A stretch of 64,000 bases of DNA from Amycolatopsis rubida (lineage in GTDB: Bacteria > Actinomycetota > Actinomycetes > Mycobacteriales > Pseudonocardiaceae), in contig NZ_FOWC01000017.1 in NCBI RefSeq assembly GCF_900115345.1, positions 62,001 through 126,000 of the forward strand. The letters run 5' to 3'. The position numbers and the translations under genes were made by a program. Below are positions 16,705-26,100 of the stretch, one piece after another; positions within the stretch are counted from its first letter, which is position 1; every line of letters begins with the position of its first letter. Below the pieces are notes generated by a model that was not told the DNA's origin, made no database searches, and saw only the letters and a program-made list of their open reading frames with translations.

Positions 16705-17259
16705 ATGGCGCAGCACTACCCCGGCGACTACGGGGAGAACCCCCGGCCCGGCATCGACGCGGCAAGATTGTGGGCAGGCGGCGTGGCCACGGCGGTGGTC
16801 GCGGCCCTCGTGGCGGTAGTGGGCCTGCTGATCGCGCGAGGCATCTTCGACGTGCCCGTCCTGGCCCCGAAGGGCGACGGCCTGTGGGGCAAGGCGAGCA
16901 CGCCGACGTACGCCGTCTCCGCCGCGGCCGTCGCGCTGCTGGCGACCGGCCTGATGCACCTGCTGAGCGTGGCGACCCCGGCGCCGGGGCAGTTCTTCGG
17001 CTGGATCATGGTCCTGGTGACGGCCATCGCGGTGGTCCTGCCGCTCACCCTGACGGTGGGGATGGAAGCGAAGATCGCCACGGCGGCGATCAATCTGGTG
17101 ATCGGGCTGGTGATCGCCTCGCTGGTGAGCAGCATGGCGGCCAGCGCCCGGACGTTGCATCGGCGGAAGCGCAGCAGCCGGGCGGAGCAGCAGCCGCCTC
17201 CCCCGCCTCCGCCTACGCGGCAGTGGCCGGAGGGTCCGACTACGTATTACGACCGCTGA
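16705..17259 (+). CDS. Small four-helix membrane protein (DUF6069-like)
   Basis: A 184-residue protein with four membrane helices (for example ATAVVAALVAVVGLLIARG and YAVSAAAVALLATGLMHLLS). A basic and proline-rich cytosolic tail follows (residues about 150-184, with a seven-proline run). This matches the actinobacterial DUF6069 layout as I know it; function is unknown. The ATG at 16705 follows ggaggga. It lies 44 bp after the HdeD-like gene in the same direction, so the two may be co-transcribed. Confidence 0.7.
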   Translation: MAQHYPGDYGENPRPGIDAARLWAGGVATAVVAALVAVVGLLIARGIFDVPVLAPKGDGLWGKASTPTYAVSAAAVALLATGLMHLLSVATPAPGQFFGWIMVLVTAIAVVLPLTLTVGMEAKIATAAINLVIGLVIASLVSSMAASARTLHRRKRSSRAEQQPPPPPPPTRQWPEGPTTYYDR

Positions 17260-17353
17260 GTCGTCCCGGGGTCTCGCGAACCATCCGTACGGCGGATCGG
17301 GTTCCACCCCGATTGCCGCTTTCCTCCGCCGGCCGAGGGCTGATCATGGAGCA

Positions 17354-18595
17354 ATGACCGGCTCCGCCCCGAACGAACGGGACGATTCCCGCACCGACGG
17401 CGTCCTTTCCAGCCGGACCATCCTGCTCTGCGCGGTCGCGGTCGCGGTGATCGCGACGGGCGCGTGCTGGATTCTCTTCGCTCGGTACGGGCACGGCACC
17501 GAAGCGGACCGCGTCCGGCTGGACGGCATCCGGACCGTGGGCACGATCGTGGTCGGCACCGGCGGTGCGCTGGCCCTCCTGCTCGCCGCCCGCCGTCAGC
17601 AGACCGCCGAACGCGACCTCGCGACCAAACGCGCCGAATTGCGCTTGCGCGAACAGGCGAACGACGACATCCGCCGCGACGCGGCCGAGCGGCGGACCAA
17701 CGAGCTTTACCTCAAGGCTGTCGAGCAGCTCGGAGCCGAGCAGGCACCGGTACGACTGGTCGGCCTCTACGCGCTCGACAGCCTCGCCCAGGAGAACCCC
17801 CGGTTGCGCCCGACCCTCGCCAACGTGCTGAGCGCCTATCTGCGCATGCCCTACGACCTGCCCTCCGACAGCGCCGACCTGGAACCGCGACGGGAACGCG
17901 AGGTCCGGCTCACCGCCCAGCGCCTGCTGGTCCAGCACCTCGTTCCCGGTGCTCCGCGGGAACTGTTCTGGAACGACGTGGAGCTCGACCTCTCCGGTGC
18001 GGTGCTGTTCGATTTCACGCTGAACGGGGCTGCCCTCCACAACGCCTGTTTCACCGATGCCCAGTTCGTCGGCGACGCCTGGTTTCACGAGGCCACCTTC
18101 ACTGGTACGACCAGCTTCGACCACGCTGTCTTCGAGCAGGACGCCTGGTTCCTCGGGGCCACCTTCACCGGCAATACCCGCTTCGACCACGCCGTCTTTC
18201 GCCAAGACGCCCATTTCGAGGACACCGAATTCGCAGGAACCACGCTCTGCCGGTTCGCCCGGTTTGAGCGGGACGCATCGTTCGACCGCGCGCTCCTCCG
18301 GGGCGTTGTCTACTTCAGCCGAACGAAATTCGACCGGAACACGAGGTTCAGCAGCGCCGACTTCGTGGCCGCCCCGGTCTTCGAACACGAGGCCACGACG
18401 CAGGGCGCTTACTTCGACAGTGTTCGCTTCGGAGAAGAAGCCTGGTTCGACCGAGTGAGCTTCGCGAACTACACCACCTTCGACAACGCCGCCTTCGACG
18501 GTCACATCGGCTTCGACGGCACCACGCTCAACGGCGACCCCTACCGGCCCCCGCAGCTGCAATCCGACCGGCTCAGCCTCGACGACGCCGTCTAA
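17354..18595 (+). CDS. Membrane-anchored pentapeptide-repeat-like protein
   Basis: A 413-residue protein. Two N-terminal membrane helices (about 24-45 and 58-80) are followed by a charged, coiled-coil-prone stretch (TAERDLATKRAELRLREQAN). A conserved segment comes next (YLKAVEQLGAEQAPVRLVGL), and the C-terminal half (about 205-395) is made of pentapeptide-like repeats such as ATFTGTTSFDHAVFEQDAWF, with Phe/Trp at the central position. These repeats form a right-handed quadrilateral helix. The architecture is common in actinomycetes with no assigned role. Its stop overlaps that of the leftward operon by 4 bp. Confidence 0.82.
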   Translation: MTGSAPNERDDSRTDGVLSSRTILLCAVAVAVIATGACWILFARYGHGTEADRVRLDGIRTVGTIVVGTGGALALLLAARRQQTAERDLATKRAELRLREQANDDIRRDAAERRTNELYLKAVEQLGAEQAPVRLVGLYALDSLAQENPRLRPTLANVLSAYLRMPYDLPSDSADLEPRREREVRLTAQRLLVQHLVPGAPRELFWNDVELDLSGAVLFDFTLNGAALHNACFTDAQFVGDAWFHEATFTGTTSFDHAVFEQDAWFLGATFTGNTRFDHAVFRQDAHFEDTEFAGTTLCRFARFERDASFDRALLRGVVYFSRTKFDRNTRFSSADFVAAPVFEHEATTQGAYFDSVRFGEEAWFDRVSFANYTTFDNAAFDGHIGFDGTTLNGDPYRPPQLQSDRLSLDDAV

Positions 18596-19383
18596 CGTTT
18601 CCGCGGCGGCCGCAACGCCTCCGCGATCGCGTTCAGCACCCGGACCGCCAGGTCCGGGTCGGACAGTTCCGGCAGCAGCCGGTCCACCGGAGCGAGCGTG
18701 GTCAACGCGTGCGCGCACGCCCGGTGCACGTCCAGCTGGTACAGCGGATCGCTCACCGGCCGCGCGACCAGGCCGCGCCGCAGCGCCGCGAACAGTCCGG
18801 GCAGCGGCAGCAGGCAGGCGCTCCGATCCGGTCTCGCCAGCGCCGGCCCGCCGAGTTCCCCCGCCGCGTCGACCACCACGGTCGCGTTCCGCGTTACCTC
18901 GGCCAGCGGGTACCCGGCCGCGTCGGCGCGCCGCCAGGCCACGACCTCCCCCACCCCGGACGCGACCAGCAGCGGCACCAGCAACGGCATCGTGTCCGAG
19001 CCCGCCACCACGATTTTCGCGGCGAACGGCGCCACCTGCAGCCGGTGCGACCGGATCAGCACCGCGGCCGCCAGTGCGATGCCCGCGGTCTCCTCCTCGG
19101 TGATCACCGGGATCCCGCCGCTCGCGGCGAGGTCCCGTTGCGCCGCACGGGCTTTCGCCGGTTCCGTCCCGGTCAAGTACACCGCTTCGACCTCGCCGGG
19201 CAACGACCGCAGCGCGACCGAGAGCTCGCCCGCGTTCCGCGACCGCACCGCGAACGCCGACGCGGGCACCCCGGTGTGCTCCCGGATCGCCTGCGCGTCG
19301 GCGCGCAGCAGCGGCAGCGAGGGCTCCCGCTCGTCCGGAGCGCTGTCCCCGACCACTGCCAGCCCGGCCCGCACGCCGTTCAC
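18592..19383 (-). CDS. Malic-enzyme-like NAD(P)-binding protein, probably degenerate
   Basis: A 263-residue protein at the distal end of the hydrogenase-related operon. Its middle resembles the malic enzyme cofactor region: GGIPVITEEETAGIALAAAV parallels the IPVFHDDQHGT segment, followed by a Rossmann-like stretch (AAKIVVAGSDTMPLLVPLL). The catalytic Tyr/Lys region of true malic enzymes is not evident and the length is about half of a full enzyme. Its ATG overlaps the stop of the 59-residue gene upstream. It may bind a nucleotide and serve the complex. The identification is tentative. Confidence 0.5.
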   Translation of the reverse strand: MNGVRAGLAVVGDSAPDEREPSLPLLRADAQAIREHTGVPASAFAVRSRNAGELSVALRSLPGEVEAVYLTGTEPAKARAAQRDLAASGGIPVITEEETAGIALAAAVLIRSHRLQVAPFAAKIVVAGSDTMPLLVPLLVASGVGEVVAWRRADAAGYPLAEVTRNATVVVDAAGELGGPALARPDRSACLLPLPGLFAALRRGLVARPVSDPLYQLDVHRACAHALTTLAPVDRLLPELSDPDLAVRVLNAIAEALRPPRKR

Positions 19384-19559
19384 CGGCCGGTCTCGCCCGC
19401 GTCCGGGCCGTCGAGGTCGATTCCGTTGTCCCGCGCGATGTCCCGCAGTTCGGCCAGCCGGGCGCGGTGGGTGTCCGCCTCGTCCTCGCCCGCGGTTTCC
19501 AGCGCCTGGCGCGCCGCCGCGATGCCCCGTTTCAATTCCCGTACGAATTCACTCGGCAT
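19380..19559 (-). CDS. Small charged hypothetical protein in the hydrogenase-related operon
   Basis: A 59-residue protein (MPSEFVRELKRGIAAARQAL...), mostly helical and charged, with no cysteines or membrane segment. It begins 20 bp after the HycE-like stop and its own stop overlaps the next ATG (ATGA), so it is translated as part of the operon. The upstream open frame belongs to an out-of-frame shadow. I do not recognise a family. It could be an accessory or chaperone-like subunit. Confidence 0.6.
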   Translation of the reverse strand: MPSEFVRELKRGIAAARQALETAGEDEADTHRARLAELRDIARDNGIDLDGPDAGETGR

Positions 19560-19579
19560 ACTGCCTCCGGTCGAGGGGT

Positions 19580-21034
19580 TCACAGGTCGTTGCCCGCGTA
19601 GGAGAGGTTGAAACTCTTGTTGACGAGCGGGAAATCCGGCACGATCGTGTCGACGAGCGCCACCGGAAGCGCGGGCCAGTTGAAGAAGCTCGGGTCGACG
19701 GCCTTGACCCGAGTCAGCACCCCGCCGGACAGTTCGACGCGGTGCACGATCGTGCCGCGCCAGCCCTCGGCCACCCCGACCCCGGATCCCGCACCGGCCG
19801 GCTCCCTGGTCTCCGACCGGCTGCCCAGCGACCCGGTGAGCCGTTCCACGAGCATCGCCGAATGCCCGATTTCCTCGGCCCGCACCAGGAAGCGGGCCAG
19901 GACGTCGCCGTCGGTCCGCGTATGCCGCACCGGTTCGCCCAGGTCCAGGAACGGATGCTCGTAGCGCGCGTCGCGGCGGAGTCCGCTGGCCCGCGCGACG
20001 TACCCCAGCGTCCCGAGGTCGGCCGCCTGCCGCGGCGAAAGCACCGCGGTGCCCGCGAACCGGTCGCGGACCACGGAATGCTCCGTCGCCAGCGCGGCGA
20101 TCTCCCCGGCTTCGGCGGCCAGTGCCCGCACCCTCGCCGGGTCCGGCAACCGGGCCAGCCGGGCCCCGCCGAGCCGCACGCCGCCGCGCAGCAGCCGGTG
20201 CCCGGTGACTTCCTCGTTGTGCCGCAACAGCTTCTCCCGCACCGCCTGCGCGTGCGAGTTCAGCACCGAGTGCCCGACGTCGTTGCACAGCGCGCCGAGA
20301 TCGGCCACATGGTTGTGGATCCGTTCCAGCTCCAGCAGGACTGCCCTGACCCGCGCGGCGTCCGCGGGCACCGCCAGCCCCAGCGCGTCCTCGACGGCGA
20401 GGCAATAGGCCAGCGCGTGCCCGACCGCGGTGTCGCCGCTGATCCGTTCGGCCAGCTCGATCCCGGCTTCCGGTTCCCGGCCGGGGAACAGCGCTTCCAG
20501 TCCTTTGTGGACGAACCAGAGCCGGGCCTTGAGGTTCAGGATCGTCTCGCCCGACACGGAAAACCGGAAGTGCCCCGGCTCGATCATCCCGGCGTGCACC
20601 GGGCCGACCGGGATCTCCGAGACGCCCGCCCCCTCCACCGAGCGGAACGGATACGGCCCGGCGACCTCGCCGAACGCGGGCGGCGCACCGGCCCCGGCCC
20701 GCATCGGATACCAGCCGCGCGGCCAGTGGAAATGCCGGACCAGCCGACGCGGCAACGGGTGGTTCTCCGCCGTGATCCCGAACAGGTCGTGCATCTCGCG
20801 CTCGAACCGGCCGGCCGGGAACGACAACCGGGCCAGGCTCGGCAGCCGGGGATCGGATGCCGGGAGCCGCACGCGCACTTCGGCCCGGCGGTCGCCCTCG
20901 GCCAGGAAAACATAGACCGCGCGCAACCGGTCGCCGTCGTCGTGCCCGGACACGAGCGCGACGCGGAACCCCTCCGCCAGCAACGATTCCGCCGCGGCGG
21001 GCAGCTCTTCCGGAGTCGCTTCCCGAACGTTCAC
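19580..21034 (-). CDS. hycE: HycE-like large subunit (NuoC-NuoD fusion type) lacking the NiFe cysteines
   Basis: A 484-residue protein. Residues about 1-130 are NuoC-like (FPAGRFEREMHDLFGI) and about 140-484 are NuoD/NiFe-large-subunit-like (PVGPVHAGMIEPGHFRF). In true group 4 hydrogenases the L1 motif is R-x-C-G-x-C; here it reads RISGDT (197-202). The C-terminal D-P-C-x-x-C is replaced by the tail NKSFNLSYAGNDL. All four NiFe ligands are therefore gone, so it cannot be a hydrogenase or formate hydrogenlyase by the known mechanism. It matches M. tuberculosis Rv0087 in context. GTG start overlapping the previous stop. Confidence 0.88.
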   Translation of the reverse strand: MNVREATPEELPAAAESLLAEGFRVALVSGHDDGDRLRAVYVFLAEGDRRAEVRVRLPASDPRLPSLARLSFPAGRFEREMHDLFGITAENHPLPRRLVRHFHWPRGWYPMRAGAGAPPAFGEVAGPYPFRSVEGAGVSEIPVGPVHAGMIEPGHFRFSVSGETILNLKARLWFVHKGLEALFPGREPEAGIELAERISGDTAVGHALAYCLAVEDALGLAVPADAARVRAVLLELERIHNHVADLGALCNDVGHSVLNSHAQAVREKLLRHNEEVTGHRLLRGGVRLGGARLARLPDPARVRALAAEAGEIAALATEHSVVRDRFAGTAVLSPRQAADLGTLGYVARASGLRRDARYEHPFLDLGEPVRHTRTDGDVLARFLVRAEEIGHSAMLVERLTGSLGSRSETREPAGAGSGVGVAEGWRGTIVHRVELSGGVLTRVKAVDPSFFNWPALPVALVDTIVPDFPLVNKSFNLSYAGNDL

Positions 21035-22506
21035 CAGCCGCCTCCCCCGGCCGAAGCCGCCGCCGCGTGCAGCAACGACTCCAGCGGGCCAGTCCACAAC
21101 CCGAGCACCGCCGCTGCCACGAGCGGAACCGCCAGCGCGACCCGCGTCGCCCGCGGCACCGTCACCGGAGCGCGCGCCGCGCCGGGACCGCCGGGCGGTT
21201 CGCCCAGCAGCATCCGCGTCGTGTGCCCGGCCAGCGCGGCCGCGACCACCAGCACCAGGACCAGGACGAGCGCGGTCGCCCAGCCGAGGCCTCCGGCGAA
21301 ACCGGCGCGGGCGAGCCCCAGTTCGCTCGCGAACAGGCTGAACGGCGGCATCCCCGCCAGCGCCAGCACTCCGGCGCCGAGAGAGCCGGCGAGCACCGGG
21401 CCGCGTGCGGCCAGCCCGCGCACCCGGTCGATCCGGCTCGTGCCGGTCCCCTGCGCGACCCGGCCCGCGCCCAGGAACAGCACCGCCTTGACCAGGCCGT
21501 GGCCGAGCACGTGCACCAGCACCGCCGCTGTCGCCACCGGGCCGCCGACCGCCGCACCGAACGACACCAGCCCGAGGTGCTCGATGCTGGAATAGGCCAG
21601 CATCCGCTTGTAATCCCGTTGCGCGAGCAGCAAAGTCGCCGCCACGAAGAGCGAGGCGAGCGCCATCACGACCAGCAGCCCGCGAGCGAACCCGGTGCCG
21701 AGCGCGGCGTCGGAAACCACCTTCACCCGCAGCACCGCGTAGAACGCGACGGCGAGCAGCACCCCGGACATCAACGCCGACACCGGCGCGGGCGCTTGGG
21801 AGTGCGCGTCCGGCAACCAGGCGTGCAGCGGAGCCAGCCCCGCCTTCGCGCCGAAGCCGAGCACCAGCAGGGTGACCGCGATCCGGGTGACGCCGCTGTC
21901 GAGACCGTCCGCCCCCGCGGCCAGGCCGGCCAGGTCGAGGCTGCCCCCTGCGTGCCCGGCCGCGTACCCGAGCAACAGCGTGCCCAGCAGCGCCAGCGCG
22001 AGCCCGGCCGAGCAGATCACCACGTACTTCCACGCCGCCTCGACCGCGGTCCTGGTCCGGCTCTGCCCGACGAGGAACGCGGTCACGACCGTGGTCGCTT
22101 CGACCGACACCCACAGCAGGCCGAGGTTGGCGGCGAGAACCGCGAGCGTCATCGCGGCGAGGAACAGGTGGACCAACAGGCCGTGCCTCGCCGCCGTGCG
22201 CGCGGTCGCGCGGCCCGCGGCGCGTTCCGCCGCGAAATGCCCCGGTGTCGCCAGTGTCGCCGGAACCGCGACCGCGCTGATCACCACCAGCAGGAACGCT
22301 GACAACGCGTCGGCCCGCACCAGCCCGCCCAGCGCGGTGACCGGTCCGCCTCGCACCACCGCGACGGCCAGCGCGATCGCCACGGCGAGACTCGCGGCGG
22401 CGCTCGCCGCTCCCGCCCACACCATGCCGCGCCGCCACGCGGGCGCCAGGAACCCCAGTGCCGTCACCGCGGGCACCGCGAGCACCACTACGACCAGGAT
22501 CGCCAT
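21031..22506 (-). CDS. hycQ: HycQ-like antiporter-type membrane subunit (NuoL/M/N family)
   Basis: A 491-residue membrane protein with about 14 helices. The family core is visible: SVEATTVVTAFLVGQSRTRT with the conserved Glu of TM5, the lysine-bearing segment LGFGAKAGLAPLHAWLPDAH, and KRMLAYSSIEHLGLVSFGAA. It should carry protons or Na+ when the peripheral arm is oxidised or reduced. It overlaps both neighbours (start 22506, stop inside the HycE GTG). It matches Rv0086 by order. Confidence 0.88.
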   Translation of the reverse strand: MAILVVVVLAVPAVTALGFLAPAWRRGMVWAGAASAAASLAVAIALAVAVVRGGPVTALGGLVRADALSAFLLVVISAVAVPATLATPGHFAAERAAGRATARTAARHGLLVHLFLAAMTLAVLAANLGLLWVSVEATTVVTAFLVGQSRTRTAVEAAWKYVVICSAGLALALLGTLLLGYAAGHAGGSLDLAGLAAGADGLDSGVTRIAVTLLVLGFGAKAGLAPLHAWLPDAHSQAPAPVSALMSGVLLAVAFYAVLRVKVVSDAALGTGFARGLLVVMALASLFVAATLLLAQRDYKRMLAYSSIEHLGLVSFGAAVGGPVATAAVLVHVLGHGLVKAVLFLGAGRVAQGTGTSRIDRVRGLAARGPVLAGSLGAGVLALAGMPPFSLFASELGLARAGFAGGLGWATALVLVLVLVVAAALAGHTTRMLLGEPPGGPGAARAPVTVPRATRVALAVPLVAAAVLGLWTGPLESLLHAAAASAGGGGW

Positions 22507-23144
22507 CAGTCGCGCAACTCCCGCAGCTCGCCGAGGTCCGTGCCGCCGAACAGCTGCCGCATCCGCCCGGAGAGGATCTGCAGCACGAGGACCGCCAGCA
22601 GCACGTCCAGCGACACCCCGATCTCCACGAGCAGCCCCGGATCCGCGCCGAGCAGCAGGCCGGTCGCGGTGATCCCGTTGTCCAGCACCAGGAACCCGAC
22701 GAGCTGGGACACCGCCCGCCGCCGGGTCACCAGCACGAAGAAGCCGATCAGGACCACGGTCAGGCCCACCGGCGCGGCCGCCGACGCCGGGGAAGGATCG
22801 AGTTCGACCAGCGGCCGCGACACGGCGTACGCGACGAGCGCCAGCAAGGCGGCGGACAGCAAGGAAGCCGTCACGTTCACGACCGGACGCGTCTCTCGCC
22901 GGTCCAAGCCCTGCCGCGCGGTCATCCGCCGCACCAGCCACGGCAGCACACCGGCCCGCAGGACCAGCAGTCCCGCCGCGGTCAGCCCCGCCTGCACCGA
23001 GCCGGCGAGCACCGCCGCCATCCCGGCCAGCGCGCAGCCCTGTGCCGCGAGCACCCGCACGAGAACCGGAAGCTCCCGCCGCCACAACACCAGCACCGCC
23101 GTCAGCAGAAACAGTCCGCACACCAGGTAAAGCAGCTCAGTCAC
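22506..23144 (-). CDS. hycP: HycP/HyfE-like membrane subunit
   Basis: A 212-residue protein with about six membrane helices. It carries the HyfE-type segments RAVSQLVGFLVLDNGITATG and GVSLDVLLAVLVLQILSGRM, the latter resembling NuoK. The GTG start at 23144 overlaps the stop of the HycD-like gene, and its stop touches the next ATG. By order it corresponds to Rv0085. It is the small membrane-arm subunit of the complex. Confidence 0.85.
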   Translation of the reverse strand: MTELLYLVCGLFLLTAVLVLWRRELPVLVRVLAAQGCALAGMAAVLAGSVQAGLTAAGLLVLRAGVLPWLVRRMTARQGLDRRETRPVVNVTASLLSAALLALVAYAVSRPLVELDPSPASAAAPVGLTVVLIGFFVLVTRRRAVSQLVGFLVLDNGITATGLLLGADPGLLVEIGVSLDVLLAVLVLQILSGRMRQLFGGTDLGELRELRD

Positions 23145-24103
23145 GACGCCCCTCCCGGCAGGCCGAAAGACGCCGCCACCGCCAGCAGCGCGAGCAGGAA
23201 CGAGCCCGCCAGCAGCTCCGGAACCCGGAACAGCCGCAGCTTCGCGAAGAACACCTCGGCCGCCGCGAGCACCGCGCCCAGCAGGCCGACCTTCACCGCG
23301 AACGCCGCGGCCCCGGCGAGCAGCGCGGGCAGCGACGGCCCGGTCGCGATCCCCCACGGCAGGAACAGGGTGGCCAGGAGGCCGAGGAACACCGCCAGCC
23401 GCATCGAGGACGCCAGTTCGACCAGCGCGAGGTCCGGTCCGGCGTACTCCAGCACCATCGCCTCGTGCACCATGGTCAGCTCAAGGTGCGTGGCCGGGTT
23501 GTCCACCGGCAGCCGCCCGGTCTCCGCGACCGTCGCGATCGCCAGCGCGACCGCGGCCAGCAGGCTGACCGGCGACCCGGCCCGCGCCGGGTCCTCCGCT
23601 GTGGACGAAACGATCGCGGCGAGGTCGGTGCTGCCCGCCCGCGCGGACAGCGCCAGGATCGCGACCAGCAGCGTCGGCTCGACCAGCGCGATGACGGTGA
23701 TCTCCCGGCTCGCGCCCATCCCGCCGAACGCGGTGCCGGTGTCGAGCCCGGCGAGCACGAGCGCGACCGTGCCGAGCGCCAGCAGCGCGACCACCGCGAA
23801 GAGGTCGGCCACCGGCGGCAGCGCCGACGCCGTGGTGACGAACGGGGCCGCGAACGCGACGAGCAGCGTCGTCGCCATCAGCAGGACCGGCGCGGCCCGG
23901 AAGACCTGGCCGGTACCCCGCGGCGTGAGGGATTCCTTGCGCCGCAGCAGTTTCCGGAGATCACGCCACGGCTGGCGCACTCCGGGGCCGACGCGTCCTT
24001 CCAGCCGGGCCCGGACCTGCCGCATCAGGCCGGTCAGGATCGGAGCCCCGGCGACCACGAGCACCGTCTGCACGACCGCCCCGGCGGCGGCGAACCCGGT
24101 CAT
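23141..24103 (-). CDS. hycD: HycD-like membrane subunit (NuoH family)
   Basis: A 320-residue protein with eight or so helices. The NuoH/HycD signatures are visible: ARLEGRVGPGVRQPWRDLRK near residue 30, and ETGRLPVDNPATHLELTMVH followed by EAMVLEYAG, the acidic loop facing the quinone or electron-transfer module. It links the soluble arm to the ion-pumping subunits. The ATG at 24103 overlaps the HyfB-like stop. It corresponds to Rv0084. Confidence 0.9.
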   Translation of the reverse strand: MTGFAAAGAVVQTVLVVAGAPILTGLMRQVRARLEGRVGPGVRQPWRDLRKLLRRKESLTPRGTGQVFRAAPVLLMATTLLVAFAAPFVTTASALPPVADLFAVVALLALGTVALVLAGLDTGTAFGGMGASREITVIALVEPTLLVAILALSARAGSTDLAAIVSSTAEDPARAGSPVSLLAAVALAIATVAETGRLPVDNPATHLELTMVHEAMVLEYAGPDLALVELASSMRLAVFLGLLATLFLPWGIATGPSLPALLAGAAAFAVKVGLLGAVLAAAEVFFAKLRLFRVPELLAGSFLLALLAVAASFGLPGGAS

Positions 24104-26100
24104 CGCGTCACCGCCAGCAGGATCAGCGCGAGAACCACCGCGGAGAAGCCGTAGCCGAGGTACCGGTGGACGCTGCCGGTGGCCAGCCGCCGCCCGGCGC
24201 GGCCCCACGTCGCGGCCGCGGCGAGGACCGGCCGGTACAGGATCCGTTCGATCCGGTCCGGCACCTCCCGGCGGTAGGCGACCTGGCGCACGAGGTAGCG
24301 CGCTTCGTCGTAGTGACCGACGTCCACATCGGTCTCCGGGCGCACCACATTGTCGAAAACCCGTTGCAGCGGTTCGGCGAACGATGTCGCGGTGTACTCC
24401 GCCCTAGCCGTCGCGGGACCGCCGCCGCAGTCCCAGAGCCGCGCTTCCCGGCGCGCCCGGCCCGACGCGAGCAGCCGCACCGCCGCGACCACCAGCAGCG
24501 CGCCGCCGAGCAGGCCGCCGGTGATCAGCAACGGGGAAACCACGCCCGAGACACCGTTCAGCCGCACGGTGAGCAGATCGCGCTCAGCCGGGTCGCCGAA
24601 GCCCGCAGCCGCGCCGACCGCGGGCAGCACCAGCGTGGGAACCAGCGCCGGCACCACGCAAGCCACCGCCGCGAGGCCCATGCCGGCGAGCATCGTCGTC
24701 GGGCTTTCGTGCGCTCGCGCCGCGTCGGCGCCACGCGGTTTCGCGAGGAAGCCGATGCCGAACGCCTTGACGAATGTCGCCACCGCAAGGCCCGCGGTGA
24801 GCGCGACAGCGGCCATCGTGAGCGGTATCGCGACCGCGGCGACCACACCGGACGCCGGGAGACCGTGCACCAAAGCCTGCAGCAGCAGCCATTCCGACAC
24901 GAAGGCCGTGCCGGGCGGCAACGCCGAGGCGGCCAGCGCGCCGAGCCCGAACAGGCCGGTGGTCCACGGCATCCGGGTGCGCAGGCCGCCGAGCGCGTCG
25001 AGGTCGCCGGTGCCGGTCGCGTGGACCACCGATCCGGCGGCGAGGAACAACAGCGTCTTGAACGCGGCGTGTCCCGCCGTGTGCAGCAACGCGGCGGCCA
25101 GCGCCAGCCCGGCCGCGGCCCGGGAGCCGGAGGCCGCGAGCAGCCCGGCCGCCCCGATCCCGGCGAAGACCAGCCCGAGGTTCTCGGTGGTCGAATACCC
25201 CAGCAGCCGCTTGAGATCCGACGCCATCGCCGCCTGGAGGATGCCGTACACCGCGGAGCCCGCCCCCAGCGCGAGCACGACGACCCACCACCAGCGGGAA
25301 CCACCGCCGAGGAGGTCGAACCCGACGCGGAGCACGCCGTACGCGCCGAGGTTGACCATCGCCGCCGACATCAGCGCGGACACGTGGCTCGGCGCCTCCG
25401 GATGCGCGCGCGGCAGCCAGGCGTGCAGCGGCACGATCCCGGCCTTAGAACCGAATCCGGCCAGTACGAGCAGGAAGATCGCACTCGCCGCGGCCGGCGG
25501 CGGAGAAGCGTTGCGCAGTACCGCGAAACTGTCGCCGCCCGCGAGCGCGGCGAACCAGAGCAGTCCGATGAGGACAGTCACGAACCCGAGGTGCGTCATG
25601 ACCGCGTACCACCGGCCCGCCGACGCGACCGCGGGCCGCAGCCGGTGCTCGGCCAGCAGCAGCACCAGCGACGAGACCGCCATCAGCTCCCAGCACACGA
25701 GGAAGGTGCCGACCGAGGCCGCCGCCGGCACGAGCAGCATCGCCACCACGAACAGCGGCTGCACCGCCTGCACCGTGCGAGCGCGCAGCCCGTTTCGCGC
25801 GTAGCCGATGCCGTACAGCCCCGCCGCGATCGCCACCGCACCGGTGACGGCGGTGAACAAGCCGCCCATCCGGTCCAGTTCGAGCGAGAACCCGGACAAC
25901 GGCAGCAGCCACGGGAAACTGGCGTGCGCGGTCTGCCCGGCGAGAGCCGCCCCGCCGGCCGCGACCCCGGCCGCGCCCGCGAGCATCGTGCCGATTCCGG
26001 ACACCCGGGTCCGGGCCCTGGCGGGCGTCGCGAGGCTCATCAGCGCTGCCGCCGCTCCGCTCGCCACCGCCGTCCCGAGCCCTGCCGCCGCGAGGTTCAC
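24100..26100 (-). CDS. HyfB-like large antiporter-type membrane subunit
   Basis: A 666-residue membrane protein of the NuoL/HyfB family, with about 16 helices. Key segments are FLVCWELMAVSSLVLLLAEH (TM5 Glu), LAGFGSKAGIVPLHAWLPRA (TM7 Lys), and DLKRLLGYSTTENLGLVFAG. The C-terminal extension (about residues 560-666) includes the conserved RLWDCGGG motif of HyfB-like proteins. The GTG at 26100 overlaps the stop of the NuoB-like gene. It corresponds to Rv0083. Confidence 0.9.
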   Translation of the reverse strand: MNLAAAGLGTAVASGAAAALMSLATPARARTRVSGIGTMLAGAAGVAAGGAALAGQTAHASFPWLLPLSGFSLELDRMGGLFTAVTGAVAIAAGLYGIGYARNGLRARTVQAVQPLFVVAMLLVPAAASVGTFLVCWELMAVSSLVLLLAEHRLRPAVASAGRWYAVMTHLGFVTVLIGLLWFAALAGGDSFAVLRNASPPPAAASAIFLLVLAGFGSKAGIVPLHAWLPRAHPEAPSHVSALMSAAMVNLGAYGVLRVGFDLLGGGSRWWWVVVLALGAGSAVYGILQAAMASDLKRLLGYSTTENLGLVFAGIGAAGLLAASGSRAAAGLALAAALLHTAGHAAFKTLLFLAAGSVVHATGTGDLDALGGLRTRMPWTTGLFGLGALAASALPPGTAFVSEWLLLQALVHGLPASGVVAAVAIPLTMAAVALTAGLAVATFVKAFGIGFLAKPRGADAARAHESPTTMLAGMGLAAVACVVPALVPTLVLPAVGAAAGFGDPAERDLLTVRLNGVSGVVSPLLITGGLLGGALLVVAAVRLLASGRARREARLWDCGGGPATARAEYTATSFAEPLQRVFDNVVRPETDVDVGHYDEARYLVRQVAYRREVPDRIERILYRPVLAAAATWGRAGRRLATGSVHRYLGYGFSAVVLALILLAVTR

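Noticed and set aside
21035..22438. Upstream extension of the HycE-like frame (952 codons in total)
   Set aside because: The extra part is Arg/Gly-rich and overlaps the HycQ-like gene in another frame; the family start fits the GTG at 21034.
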